Shown here one piece after another: positions 1 through 8,501 of a DNA stretch of 64,000 nucleotides. How positions within the stretch are numbered: the first letter of the stretch is position 1; every line of letters begins with the position of its first letter. The translations under genes were made by a program, and so were the position numbers. Source of the stretch: Glaciecola siphonariae. Lineage in GTDB: Bacteria > Pseudomonadota > Gammaproteobacteria > Enterobacterales > Alteromonadaceae. The notes under the pieces were generated by a model. That model was not told the DNA's origin, did not search any database, and saw only the letters and a program-made list of their open reading frames with translations. Location of the stretch: NCBI RefSeq assembly GCF_042652645.1, contig NZ_JBHSGU010000002.1, positions 744,001 through 808,000 on the forward strand. Direction: 5' to 3'.

Positions 1-2
1 AA

Positions 3-641
3 GCGAGCAAAGAACTTGACACTGACGAGCAGGCCATACAGCCCGAACTTGCTTTTGACGCTGAGCAAAACACTGATGCAAGCGCAAAAAGTGAGAATGC
101 TGACGAGGCAAACCTCTCTGCTGATACCCCATCTACTGATGCCCCATCTGCTAATGAAGTCTCGCGCAGCGAAGATGCGCAGGTAGAAGGTAAAACAGCA
201 GAGCTTGATAGCAGCAAAGCGGATACTCCACAGACAGCATCGCAAAGTATTGTAGAGCGCGCTGCCGAAAAAGCAGAGCCAGTGCAAGCTGAAATAGCGT
301 TAAACGCTGAAAACGCTAAGGACGCTGAAGATGCAAAAACAGTAAACGTTGCACAGCCTGATGCACCATCCGAAGATGCAGTCGCGCCAACTGCAAAGGC
401 ACCAGCGAAACCAAAGGCCAAAGCTAGCGCTAAAAAAGCACCTGCAAAAGACAAAGCAGCCATGATTCGCGTATCGCACCCTATGGCAAATCCAAAAGCT
501 GTGGAAATGCCTGAATCGCAAACCTACACTGCAATGGACGACGATACTCGTGGCAAGTTTGCACAAGCCGGCAAACCTGCTTTGGTAGCCAATGCATCAT
601 CAAGTGCAAGCGCGCCTATGGCAACGCCGCCTAGCGTTTAA
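3..641 (+). CDS. rne: 3' end of an Ala/Lys/Glu-rich protein, probably the C-terminal tail of ribonuclease E (partial)
   Basis: The reading frame is open from the first bases of the window to a TAA at 639-641, so the gene starts upstream and only its last ~212 residues are visible. They are low-complexity: an acidic Ala/Asp/Glu/Ser stretch, then a Lys/Ala/Pro segment (KAPAKPKAKASAKKAPAK), then a more conserved-looking end containing SHPMANP and ASAPMATP. Disordered acidic/basic tails ending in a short SAPM-type motif are what I associate with the degradosome-scaffold half of RNase E in Alteromonadales and vibrios. The catalytic half is outside the window, so the name is an inference; another disordered Ala-rich protein is possible. 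A GTG at 282 is internal and not a real start. A strong terminator follows at 679-706. Confidence 0.5.
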   Translation, partial: ASKELDTDEQAIQPELAFDAEQNTDASAKSENADEANLSADTPSTDAPSANEVSRSEDAQVEGKTAELDSSKADTPQTASQSIVERAAEKAEPVQAEIALNAENAKDAEDAKTVNVAQPDAPSEDAVAPTAKAPAKPKAKASAKKAPAKDKAAMIRVSHPMANPKAVEMPESQTYTAMDDDTRGKFAQAGKPALVANASSSASAPMATPPSV

Positions 642-678
642 AAGCCTGGCGTATAGAAGCTACGAATCAAAACCAAGA

Positions 679-706
679 AAGCCCTCAACTTTGAGGGCTT
701 TTTTTT
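679..706 (+). terminator. Rho-independent terminator after the rne-like gene
   Basis: A perfect 9-bp stem (AAGCCCTCA / TGAGGGCTT) with a tiny loop is followed by an eight-T run. It lies 38 bases after the stop codon of the upstream gene. It separates that gene from the convergent yaiL-topA unit. Confidence 0.9.
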
Positions 707-725
707 GTCTTCATTTCTGAAACTA

Positions 726-753
726 AGCCTGAGCTTTTAGTTGCTCTCAGGCT
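726..753. terminator. Secondary hairpin between convergent genes
   Basis: AGCCTGAG (726-733) pairs with CTCAGGCT (746-753) across a 12-base loop, 29 bases beyond the yaiL stop codon on the minus strand. It lacks a T-run on either strand. It is a possible transcript-end stabiliser for the topA-yaiL mRNA rather than a proven terminator. Confidence 0.35.
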
Positions 754-781
754 AGCATGCTAACGACCTTTTAAGAGGCAA

Positions 782-1342
782 TTACCACATTAAATCATCT
801 GGAATGTCGTAGTCAGCGTACCAGTCGTCGTTATCGTCAGCTTTACTGCGAGCTTCGGCTGCCGTGTCAGCAATATAAATAACGGCTTCAGGCATTCGCG
901 TTTGGATTTTATCTGCTACCGGTAAAGGCACCAATTCATATTCATTCGCTTGATAAGATACCACGGCGAGCCGCGCTTGGGTCACGTCTTTGTGGGTACG
1001 TTCGCTAACGTACATGCGCTTTACAAGCTTGTTATGTGTAAAGTTTAGGGCCACATCGCCATTGTTTTTGGGCTGCGCATTTACCTTAATCAAGTTAGCA
1101 ACCTGTGCAGCAAGCTCTTTTTGTTGGGCCACTGCTTTTTGCGCTAGGGCAAGCTCTTTATCTTTAGCCCGTTTTGCAGCTAAGGCCTGTTCGGCAGCAA
1201 TTTTAGCCTCATCTTCGATGACCGCTTTTTTATTGCTTTGCTTTGCCTTTACTTTTTTGTGGCGTTCTTTTTTGGCTTTTTGTACCTGCTTTTTGTCAGC
1301 GAGGCCAGCCTTCAAAAGTTGATCTTGTAATGAACCACCCAT
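782..1342 (-). CDS. yaiL: DUF2058 / YaiL family protein
   Basis: This 186-residue protein matches the layout of E. coli YaiL (DUF2058). It starts with a short LQDQLLKAGL segment, continues as a long Lys/Ala/Gln-rich coiled coil (about residues 15-85), then has a compact domain with the family-typical NFTHNKLVKRMYV and VADKIQTR segments, and ends in the hallmark PDDLMW. The biochemical role of the family is poorly defined; it has been described as nucleoprotein-like. The ATG lies five bases after the topA stop codon, so the two are almost certainly co-transcribed and translationally coupled. Family assignment is strong; function is unknown. Confidence 0.88.
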   Translation of the reverse strand: MGGSLQDQLLKAGLADKKQVQKAKKERHKKVKAKQSNKKAVIEDEAKIAAEQALAAKRAKDKELALAQKAVAQQKELAAQVANLIKVNAQPKNNGDVALNFTHNKLVKRMYVSERTHKDVTQARLAVVSYQANEYELVPLPVADKIQTRMPEAVIYIADTAAEARSKADDNDDWYADYDIPDDLMW

Positions 1343-1347
1343 GTTAG

Positions 1348-3993
1348 TTACTTCTTCTTCGCTGTTTTACGTTTATCATCTACCACCCACTTGCCGTTTT
1401 GATACCACGCTGACCAGCCCGTGGCTTTCTGTTTGCCGTCTTCTGACATCACATATTGCTGTTTCGTTTTACGACTGTAGCGAACAATAGTTGGGTTACC
1501 GTCAGGATCTTTTTGAGGCGCATCTGCCAGATAATAGAACTTTGGCGATATACGGTCTCTAAACCTCGCTAATTCAGCCACGAGCGGCGCGCGTGTTTCC
1601 CTTGATTTAGGGAAGGTAGAAGCTGCCAAAAAGATGCCAGAGGCACCATCACGCAGCACAAAATGCGCGTCTGAATTTTCGCACTCAAGCTCAGGCAAAA
1701 ATACGGGGTCTTCTTTAGGTGGCGCAGGCTCGCCGCTTCTGAGCAGCTTACGAGTGTTTTTGCAATCTTCATTCGTGCAGCCAAAATACTTACCAAAGCG
1801 TCCGTTTTTAAGCTCCATATCACTTTGGCATTTATCACACTCAATGAGCGGGCCGTCGTAACCTTTAAGCTTAAACGTACCTTTTTCAATTTCATAGCCA
1901 GGGCAGCTCGGTGTGTTGCCGCACACATGTAGTTTGCGCTGTTCGTCAACGAGGTAGCTGTCCATAGCGGTAGAACAGATAGGGCAACGACGCTTAGCCC
2001 GCAACACTTCGGTTTCAAGTTCCTCATCATCCGACACCTTAACCACCTCATCTCCGGGGGTAAGATTCATCGTTTGTGTACAACGCTCTTTAGGAGGCAA
2101 GTTGTATCCAGAGCAGCCCAAAAACACGCCAGTGCTGGCTGTACGAACGTTCATGTGACGTTGGCACTTTGTGCACTCAATATCAATCGGCACCGCCTGA
2201 TTAGGCTGCATGCCGCCCTCTTCTGTGGGCAGTTCGGCTTTTTCAAGCTGTTCGGAAAACTCGCTGTAGAAGCTGTCTAACACGCGTTTCCATTCAAGTT
2301 CACCGTGCGCTATATCATCAAGGCGCTGTTCCATATTCGCGGTAAAGTCATAGCTAATGAGGTCGGCAAAATTGCTGACTAAGCGGTCGTTAACAATCTC
2401 ACCCATTTTTTCTGCATAAAAACGCTTATTCTCAAGCCTTACGTAACCTCTATCTTGAATAGTGCCGATAATGTTTGCATAGGTGGATGGACGTCCAACG
2501 CCGCGCTTCTCGAGCTCCTTAACTAAGGAGGCTTCGTTGAAACGCGCAATGGGCTTAGTAAAGTGCTGCTTAGGCTCAAGTTTTTGCAAGCTAAGTACGT
2601 CGCCCTGCTGCACATTTGGTAACTCGCCATCATTATCGTCTTTGCGTTTAACTTGGTTAAGCACCTCAGTCCAACCGGCAAATACTAACACACGCCCTTT
2701 TACGGTAAGCTCATAATCTCCGGCGGCCACTTTTACCGTTGTGGCATCATATTTTGCGTTTGTCATCTGGCAGGCAACAAACTGACGCCAGATAAGCTCA
2801 TATAAACGCTGTGCGTCTCGTTCCATCTCAGTTAGGCTAGCGGCCTTAACTTTAACATTCGAAGGCCGTATGGCTTCGTGTGCTTCTTGTGCGCCCTCTT
2901 TGCTTCCATAGAGTATTGGCTTGCTAGGCAAATACTTATCGCCAAACTGTTTTTGAATATATTCGCGACAATTGTCTACCGCTTCACTGCTAAGGTTAGT
3001 TGAGTCGGTTCTCATATAGGTGATATGGCCGGCCTCATATAGACGCTGCGCCATGGTCATGGTTTTTTTAACCCCAAATCCTAAGCGGGTGCTGGCAGCT
3101 TGTTGCAGTGTAGAGGTAATAAATGGCGCCGATGGTTTACTTTGCGTAGGCTTTGACTCACGGCTCACTACTTTGTACTGAGCATCTTCAAGGGCTTTGA
3201 GCGCCGTATCGGTTTGCGCTTTGTTAGTGGGTTTGAAGTTCTCGCCTTTGTATTTTTGCACCATCATGCGCAATTGTTCAGCCTTTTGCGTTGCTAAATC
3301 GGCATGCACGTCCCAAAACTCCTCGGGCACGAAAGCCTTTATTTCACGCTCACGCTCTACTACTAAACGCGTTGCCACAGACTGTACACGCCCTGCTGAC
3401 AACCCTCGGGCAACTTTTTTCCATAACAAAGGCGAAAGCATGAAGCCAACAATGCGGTCTAGAAATCGCCTTGCTTGCTGCGCATTAACCCGCGCAATAT
3501 TCAATTCCGAAGGATGCGCAAAGGCCTCTTTGATGGCAGATTGCGTTATTTCATTGAACACGACGCGCTGAAATTTTTTATCTTTGCCTTTTAATAGCTC
3601 TTGCAGATGCCATGCAATGGCCTCTCCTTCCCTATCCAAATCCGTTGCGAGATAAATCATGTCTGCATCTTTGGCGAGCTTTTTCAATTCGCTGACGACT
3701 TTTTCTTTACCCTGCAAGATTTGATAATGTGCTTCCCAATCTTGTTTGGGATCAACGCCCATGCGATCAACTAGCTTGTTGTACTCATACTGCTTTAAAT
3801 ATTGTTCTTTCTTTTTATCGGTCCAAGTATTGAGCTCTTTTGCTGGTTTTTTAGTCTCAATTTTACCCAATGCTTTAGTGGGCAGGTCACGAACGTGCCC
3901 GACACTGGATTTAACAATAAAATCTTTGCCTAGATATTTATTTATTGTTTTAGCTTTTGCTGGTGACTCGACTATTACTAGTGATTTGCCCAT
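1348..3993 (-). CDS. topA: DNA topoisomerase I
   Basis: This type IA topoisomerase relaxes negative supercoils by nicking one strand and passing the other through. The 881 residues are close to the 865 of the E. coli enzyme. The N-terminal TOPRIM domain begins LVIVESPAKAKTI and carries the metal-binding D118-L-D120-R-E motif. The catalytic tyrosine is Y326 in ITYMRTDSTNL. Downstream are three Cys4 zinc ribbons (about residues 645-680, 715-750 and 760-785) typical of proteobacterial TopA, then a basic C-terminal domain ending KRKTAKKK that may contact RNA polymerase. It is the first gene of an operon with yaiL. The start ATG is preceded by a 327-bp AT-rich region shared with the divergent astB. 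Confidence 0.98.
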   Translation of the reverse strand: MGKSLVIVESPAKAKTINKYLGKDFIVKSSVGHVRDLPTKALGKIETKKPAKELNTWTDKKKEQYLKQYEYNKLVDRMGVDPKQDWEAHYQILQGKEKVVSELKKLAKDADMIYLATDLDREGEAIAWHLQELLKGKDKKFQRVVFNEITQSAIKEAFAHPSELNIARVNAQQARRFLDRIVGFMLSPLLWKKVARGLSAGRVQSVATRLVVEREREIKAFVPEEFWDVHADLATQKAEQLRMMVQKYKGENFKPTNKAQTDTALKALEDAQYKVVSRESKPTQSKPSAPFITSTLQQAASTRLGFGVKKTMTMAQRLYEAGHITYMRTDSTNLSSEAVDNCREYIQKQFGDKYLPSKPILYGSKEGAQEAHEAIRPSNVKVKAASLTEMERDAQRLYELIWRQFVACQMTNAKYDATTVKVAAGDYELTVKGRVLVFAGWTEVLNQVKRKDDNDGELPNVQQGDVLSLQKLEPKQHFTKPIARFNEASLVKELEKRGVGRPSTYANIIGTIQDRGYVRLENKRFYAEKMGEIVNDRLVSNFADLISYDFTANMEQRLDDIAHGELEWKRVLDSFYSEFSEQLEKAELPTEEGGMQPNQAVPIDIECTKCQRHMNVRTASTGVFLGCSGYNLPPKERCTQTMNLTPGDEVVKVSDDEELETEVLRAKRRCPICSTAMDSYLVDEQRKLHVCGNTPSCPGYEIEKGTFKLKGYDGPLIECDKCQSDMELKNGRFGKYFGCTNEDCKNTRKLLRSGEPAPPKEDPVFLPELECENSDAHFVLRDGASGIFLAASTFPKSRETRAPLVAELARFRDRISPKFYYLADAPQKDPDGNPTIVRYSRKTKQQYVMSEDGKQKATGWSAWYQNGKWVVDDKRKTAKKK

Positions 3994-4320
3994 TAAATAA
4001 GAAAACCTTATGTTTTATAGATGCTTAATATAAATGTAAGCGCATCTAATGCGGTGTTGTGTGCTTCATTCCTTTTTAACATATATCTACAAAGTGAATA
4101 GAAAACAAGTTGTTATATATATTTATCTACAACGATATGGGTAAAGCCTTTGTTTTTATTGATGTTTTCTTGTTTCGCCCATTGGCAAACAAAAATTACT
4201 CCGTATAATCTTGGCTAAATTACATGCGCTCTACACTTTACTTGAACTTACTCTATTGCGTGCGATAGGGTGTATCACGAGGTTGAGCGCACTAGCACAT
4301 TGAGGCTCGGAGAGTACGTG
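3994..4320. other. Divergent intergenic region between topA and astB
   Basis: This 327-bp AT-rich stretch has no credible ORF. It holds a good promoter towards astB (4182-4209). TopA must be driven leftward from here, but I see only weak candidate boxes (a TTGTTT-like -35 with a TATATG -10), so no topA promoter is called. Confidence 0.6.
4182..4209 (+). promoter_or_regulatory. Sigma-70-type promoter upstream of astB
   Basis: TTGGCA (4182-4187) and a perfect TATAAT (4204-4209) are separated by 16 bp, pointing towards astB. Transcription would begin about 105 bases before the chosen astB start. The match is one base off consensus at -35; activity is inferred. Confidence 0.6.
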
Positions 4321-5661
4321 ATGAAAACAGTAGAAGCAAATTTTGATGGATTAGTGGGCCCGACTCACAACTACGCAGGCTTATCGTTTGGCAATATTGC
4401 ATCTAAGTCTAATGCTAATGCGGTGAGTAATCCTAAGCAGGCAGCACTGCAAGGCCTAGACAAAATGAAAGCGCTTGCGGATATGGGAATGATTCAGGGG
4501 ATCCTCGCGCCGCAAGAGCGCCCAGATGTTTATGCTCTGCGCCGATTAGGGTTTAACGGGACCGACGCAGCCGTCATGAAAAATGCCTACGCACAAGCAC
4601 CGCATATTTTTTTAGCGTGTTGCTCTGCATCAAGCATGTGGACTGCAAATGCTGCTACAGTCTCTCCTAGCGCCGACACTGCAGACAAACGCATTCACTT
4701 TACACCTGCTAATTTAACCAATAAATTCCATCGTTCGATTGAGCCAGAGGTAACAGGTAATGTGCTCAAAGCGGTGTTTAATAACGACGCGTTTTTTGCG
4801 CATCATAAGCACCTGCCCGACAACGATCACTTTGGGGATGAAGGTGCAGCCAATCACACGCGCCTTTGCACTGAATACGAACAACCGGGGGTTGAGTTAT
4901 TTGTATATGGCAAGCATGCCTTTGACGACAGTCAGGTAAAACCCACTAAGTTTCCTGCGCGGCAAACCATTGAAGCCAGCCAAGCAGTGGCTCGACTGCA
5001 TCAACTCGATGAAACTAAGACGGTATTTGCCCAGCAGCACCCAGATGTAATTGATGCAGGCGTATTTCATAATGATGTAATTGCCGTGGGTAATAAAGAC
5101 GTACTGTTTTATCATCAGGATGCATTTTTACATACCGAGAAAGTGCGCCAACAAATACAACAAGGCTTGGGGGATGCAGCCTTTCATTTTATTGAAGTGC
5201 CCCGCGATAAGGTCAGCGTACAAGATGCAATAAAAAGCTATTTATTTAACACGCAGCTTATTAGTCTGCCTAGTGGTGAAATGGTGATAATTGCGCCGAT
5301 GGAATGTGAACAAAATACCGCAGTGAAAACTTATCTAGATTGGTTGCTTACTCAAAATAATCCTATAAAACGCGTGCTGTTTTTTGATGTAAAACAAAGC
5401 ATGCAAAATGGCGGTGGTCCCGCTTGTTTGCGCCTTCGGGTGGTGCTAAATCAACATGAGCAGCAAGCCGTAAACTCTGCATGTTTGATGAACGAAATGA
5501 AATATGGTCAGCTCCAAACTTGGGTGAACAAACACTATCGAGACCGTCTGCACGCAGACGACCTCATTGACCCTCAACTGTTAAACGAATCTAGAACGGC
5601 ACTGGATGAACTCACCCAGCTTCTTGGCCTCGGCTCGGTATATCCGTTTCAACAAATTTAA
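4321..5661 (+). CDS. astB: N-succinylarginine dihydrolase
   Basis: AstB hydrolyses N2-succinylarginine to succinylornithine, CO2 and two ammonia in the arginine succinyltransferase (AST) catabolic pathway. From the ATG at 4321 the protein has 446 residues, against 447 in E. coli, and begins with the family signature VEANFDGLVGPTHNYAG. The nucleophilic cysteine is C369 in NGGGPACLRLRVVL. The frame is open further upstream to 4270, but the ATG at 4321 has a GGAGAG ribosome site 7 bases ahead and gives the conserved N-terminus. Unusually for an ast gene, no astA, C, D or E lies beside it, so the rest of the pathway must be elsewhere. A bidirectional terminator follows. Confidence 0.95.
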   Translation: MKTVEANFDGLVGPTHNYAGLSFGNIASKSNANAVSNPKQAALQGLDKMKALADMGMIQGILAPQERPDVYALRRLGFNGTDAAVMKNAYAQAPHIFLACCSASSMWTANAATVSPSADTADKRIHFTPANLTNKFHRSIEPEVTGNVLKAVFNNDAFFAHHKHLPDNDHFGDEGAANHTRLCTEYEQPGVELFVYGKHAFDDSQVKPTKFPARQTIEASQAVARLHQLDETKTVFAQQHPDVIDAGVFHNDVIAVGNKDVLFYHQDAFLHTEKVRQQIQQGLGDAAFHFIEVPRDKVSVQDAIKSYLFNTQLISLPSGEMVIIAPMECEQNTAVKTYLDWLLTQNNPIKRVLFFDVKQSMQNGGGPACLRLRVVLNQHEQQAVNSACLMNEMKYGQLQTWVNKHYRDRLHADDLIDPQLLNESRTALDELTQLLGLGSVYPFQQI

Positions 5662-5695
5662 GTGATATTGTAGATAGTTTATATAGATAGCTTAT

Positions 5696-5728
5696 AAAAA
5701 AGGGCCCGATTATGTTCGGGCCCTTTTT
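5696..5728. terminator. Bidirectional Rho-independent terminator between astB and the Ig-repeat lipoprotein gene
   Basis: A 9-bp perfect stem (AGGGCCCGA / TCGGGCCCT) with a 6-base loop is flanked by an A-run on the left and a T-run on the right, so it can terminate both convergent genes. Confidence 0.92.
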
Positions 5729-5754
5729 AGTTACTTTACATGCTTTACGACGTG

Positions 5755-8358
5755 TTAATTTCTCAAGCTACAGTCTGGAAGCACGCCAAAGGGATTGGCT
5801 GGTGGCGGATTAGTTTCTTCCGTCAAATCGCTTGCAGCAGCACCCAGACCGTAGAGCTGCGTCTCAGAAGACTCAGTACCTGCTGACTGTCCAAATACCG
5901 TTAACGAGGTTGATACCCAACCACCAAACTGTTTGGCATATCGCACTTCCAAGTAGGCTTGACCATTTGCATCAGTTACGGCAACGCCATCTCTGAAGCT
6001 AACCACCGCTACGTTTCCTGGTGTAAGTTGGCCGTCTCTGTTGGTGTCCTCACCAATGTCTAGTACGCCATCTCCATTAGCATCTTCGCCTGGGTCGAGT
6101 TCACCGTTACGGTTTAAATCTTCAACAATGTCCAAACGACCGTTACCATTTGCATCTTCACTGTTACAAGAGAAAGGTGCAGAATATTCGACTGGGTCAG
6201 TATTAGGTATTTCTAGGCCTGCAGTAAAATAGACCTGTGCATCACCATCCCATACCCATTGCCCCTTTCTGTAAGCATTAAGGACCGGCGGCGTTGCGCT
6301 GGCGGTAAGTGTCGCTCCCTCAATTGGACGACCTGCAGCATCGGTAACAAATACAGAGAATTCTTTGATATATGACGATTGGTCAGGAGATTCAACTGCA
6401 TTACCTGTACCGATTGAAATATCAAAGGCTCTATCGCCTACTGTTAGCTGAGTAATGCCTGTTTCGCCATCACTTTCCGCCTCAATGGTCACACCTTCAA
6501 ACTGACTGACCGCGTTCGACGTAAATACCGTTGACGCAATGCCGTTGCTGTCGGTAATGGCAGTATTAGGCGAAATGCTACCGCCTGTGGCGTCAGCTAA
6601 AATGCTGAAATTAACGGTTTTACCTGTAACCAAGTTACCTCTAGAGTCGCGCACTACCGCGGTAATTGTGGCGGTTTGCCCTTCTGGCCCGATTACGTCG
6701 GGCGTTGAGTCAACAAAAATACTGGCTACTTCGCTGGCAATAAAGTCGATATTCGCACGAGCACTCACTTGAGAATTAGTCGCAACATCAGTACCGACCG
6801 CTGAAATTGAAGCAGGACCCGCAAACTGTGAAGTAATATTCACTGTTGCGATACCGTTAGCATCCGTTCGCGCAACATTGGCTGACACGTTACCGCCAAG
6901 TACCTCACCTCTAGACGTGGTGACAGTTACGTTGCCATTAGCAAAAGGCTGACCATTTTTGAACCATCGTAATCTAATTGGCTCGTTGGTATTGAGCGGT
7001 ACGCCTGCGGTATTCAATGACACAAAGCTAAAATCATCTTGCTGTACCGTTACCGGGAAGCTTCGCGTGGCATTAAGCGCAGACGCAGTAATTACGTCTT
7101 CGCCAGATTCGGTCGCCGTATACAGTACAGTGACTTGACCATTAGCATTGGTCACAGGTGTTTCGTTGTCAATACTGCCATTGCTTGCCGTTACTGAGAC
7201 TTGCTGATTGGCGATGCCGTTGCCATCTGAGTTTGATAATACGATGGTGATTGGCGCTGAATCGCCCAAGATAACTGAACTTGCACCGTTTAGGTTTACT
7301 TCTGTTCCCACAACGCGCACCACAACAGACGCACTCAATGTGCCCGAAGTCGCTGTCACTGATACTTCGCGGTTTTCAGGGTTGTTAATAGTGCTGAGTA
7401 AGGCTCTTGCTGTACCGTCTTCTCCGGATACCGAGTCAACAATGGTCAAAGATGCATTTTGGTCAGCAGAAAATGAAACTGGAATATCCGCTAACAACAC
7501 ATTGTCTTGACTTTTTAGCACAGCAATTAATTCAATTTGGTCAGTGCCGCTAGACGCAAGTTGCGTGGTGCTGGCAAATAAATCTAAGGAAAACGCGCCT
7601 TGTTGAGGTGCACCCGCTGATTCAAACCCAATGGTTTCACTCACATCACCAAATGTTGCGGTAACCGTACCGCTACCAGATGCAGTGCCTACAAATAATT
7701 GAATGCTGGCAACACCATCATCGCCGGTTAGGGCTGTACCGGTATCATTTTCAAAACTTGCTAAGTCGGCTTGGCTTAATGTAAAACTAACCACCTGATT
7801 GCTTACTGGCGCGCCCGATGCGTCAGTGATGGTTGCCGATAGCGTAATAGGTTGAGCGTCGCTTAAGGCTGTGCTGCTTGCACTCAAACTCAACTGCAGC
7901 GCCGTGGCGTCTGGTGCGCCAGAAGAGTTGAAACCAACCGAAACACTGACATCTTCGCTGTAAGTGGCTGTAATAGTACCGCTACCGGATAACTCACCCG
8001 CGGTGAGACTAATTTCGGCAATCCCTTCAGCATTAGTCAGCGCTGTGCCCGTATCATTGTCAAAATTGGCCAAGCCTGGGTCGCTCAATGAAAAGGTAAT
8101 TACGGCGCCGGCAAGTGCACTACCATCAGATGTTGCCGTAACGCGCACGGTTAATGGCGTATCTGCGTCTAACTCCGATTGTGCTTCGCCAGCCGCATTG
8201 AAAATGCCAATTGACAGGGCAACCACCTCAGTAGTCGGATTTGATGGTGTTGTAGGAGGCGTACCGTCCTGCGTTCGCTCCAGAGAACCCCCACCGCCAC
8301 AGGCCATTAATAACCATGTCAGTGAGAATAACCAAAATATGCGTGTTACCTGTTTCAT
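5755..8358 (-). CDS. Large lipoprotein with tandem bacterial Ig-like (Big_1/invasin-type) domains and Ca2+-loop-like repeats
   Basis: The 867-residue protein starts with a signal peptide and lipobox LLMAC (lipidated C20), then a GGGG and Thr/Pro linker. About six ~100-residue Ig-like units follow (residues ~45-650), each with signatures such as DSxGxA and GTxTATxSG. Units 1 and 2 are clearly duplicated (NFDNDTGTALTNAEG against SFENDTGTALTGDDG). A last region holds four consecutive 12-residue D-x-N-x-(N/D)-G-x-L-(D/T) repeats (residues 735-781), resembling Ca2+-binding loops of dockerin or thrombospondin-3 type. It ends in a non-repeat tail with cysteines (C731, C863). Such proteins are usually outer-membrane anchored adhesins or matrix proteins; the ligand is unknown. 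It is a single gene divergent from the symporter gene. Confidence 0.85.
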   Translation of the reverse strand: MKQVTRIFWLFSLTWLLMACGGGGSLERTQDGTPPTTPSNPTTEVVALSIGIFNAAGEAQSELDADTPLTVRVTATSDGSALAGAVITFSLSDPGLANFDNDTGTALTNAEGIAEISLTAGELSGSGTITATYSEDVSVSVGFNSSGAPDATALQLSLSASSTALSDAQPITLSATITDASGAPVSNQVVSFTLSQADLASFENDTGTALTGDDGVASIQLFVGTASGSGTVTATFGDVSETIGFESAGAPQQGAFSLDLFASTTQLASSGTDQIELIAVLKSQDNVLLADIPVSFSADQNASLTIVDSVSGEDGTARALLSTINNPENREVSVTATSGTLSASVVVRVVGTEVNLNGASSVILGDSAPITIVLSNSDGNGIANQQVSVTASNGSIDNETPVTNANGQVTVLYTATESGEDVITASALNATRSFPVTVQQDDFSFVSLNTAGVPLNTNEPIRLRWFKNGQPFANGNVTVTTSRGEVLGGNVSANVARTDANGIATVNITSQFAGPASISAVGTDVATNSQVSARANIDFIASEVASIFVDSTPDVIGPEGQTATITAVVRDSRGNLVTGKTVNFSILADATGGSISPNTAITDSNGIASTVFTSNAVSQFEGVTIEAESDGETGITQLTVGDRAFDISIGTGNAVESPDQSSYIKEFSVFVTDAAGRPIEGATLTASATPPVLNAYRKGQWVWDGDAQVYFTAGLEIPNTDPVEYSAPFSCNSEDANGNGRLDIVEDLNRNGELDPGEDANGDGVLDIGEDTNRDGQLTPGNVAVVSFRDGVAVTDANGQAYLEVRYAKQFGGWVSTSLTVFGQSAGTESSETQLYGLGAAASDLTEETNPPPANPFGVLPDCSLRN

Positions 8359-8501
8359 GTTGCTACCTTGTCTTTAAAAAGTTGACAGTGCTGCGCGTAA
8401 GCAAAGCTGATATTTGAAAATAAAAATCGGTTTAGCTTTTGCGTCATCCTTGTTAGTCTTTCGTATCTAGGACACATAATCAGAACAAAAAAGGTCGTCT
8501 T

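Noticed and set aside
282..641. A complete 119-residue gene at 282-641
   Set aside because: The frame is open to the window start with no stop, so this is the tail of a longer gene and the GTG is internal.
1569..2051. A 160-residue minus-strand ORF within topA
   Set aside because: It is an out-of-frame shadow of the topA zinc-ribbon region with no start signal.
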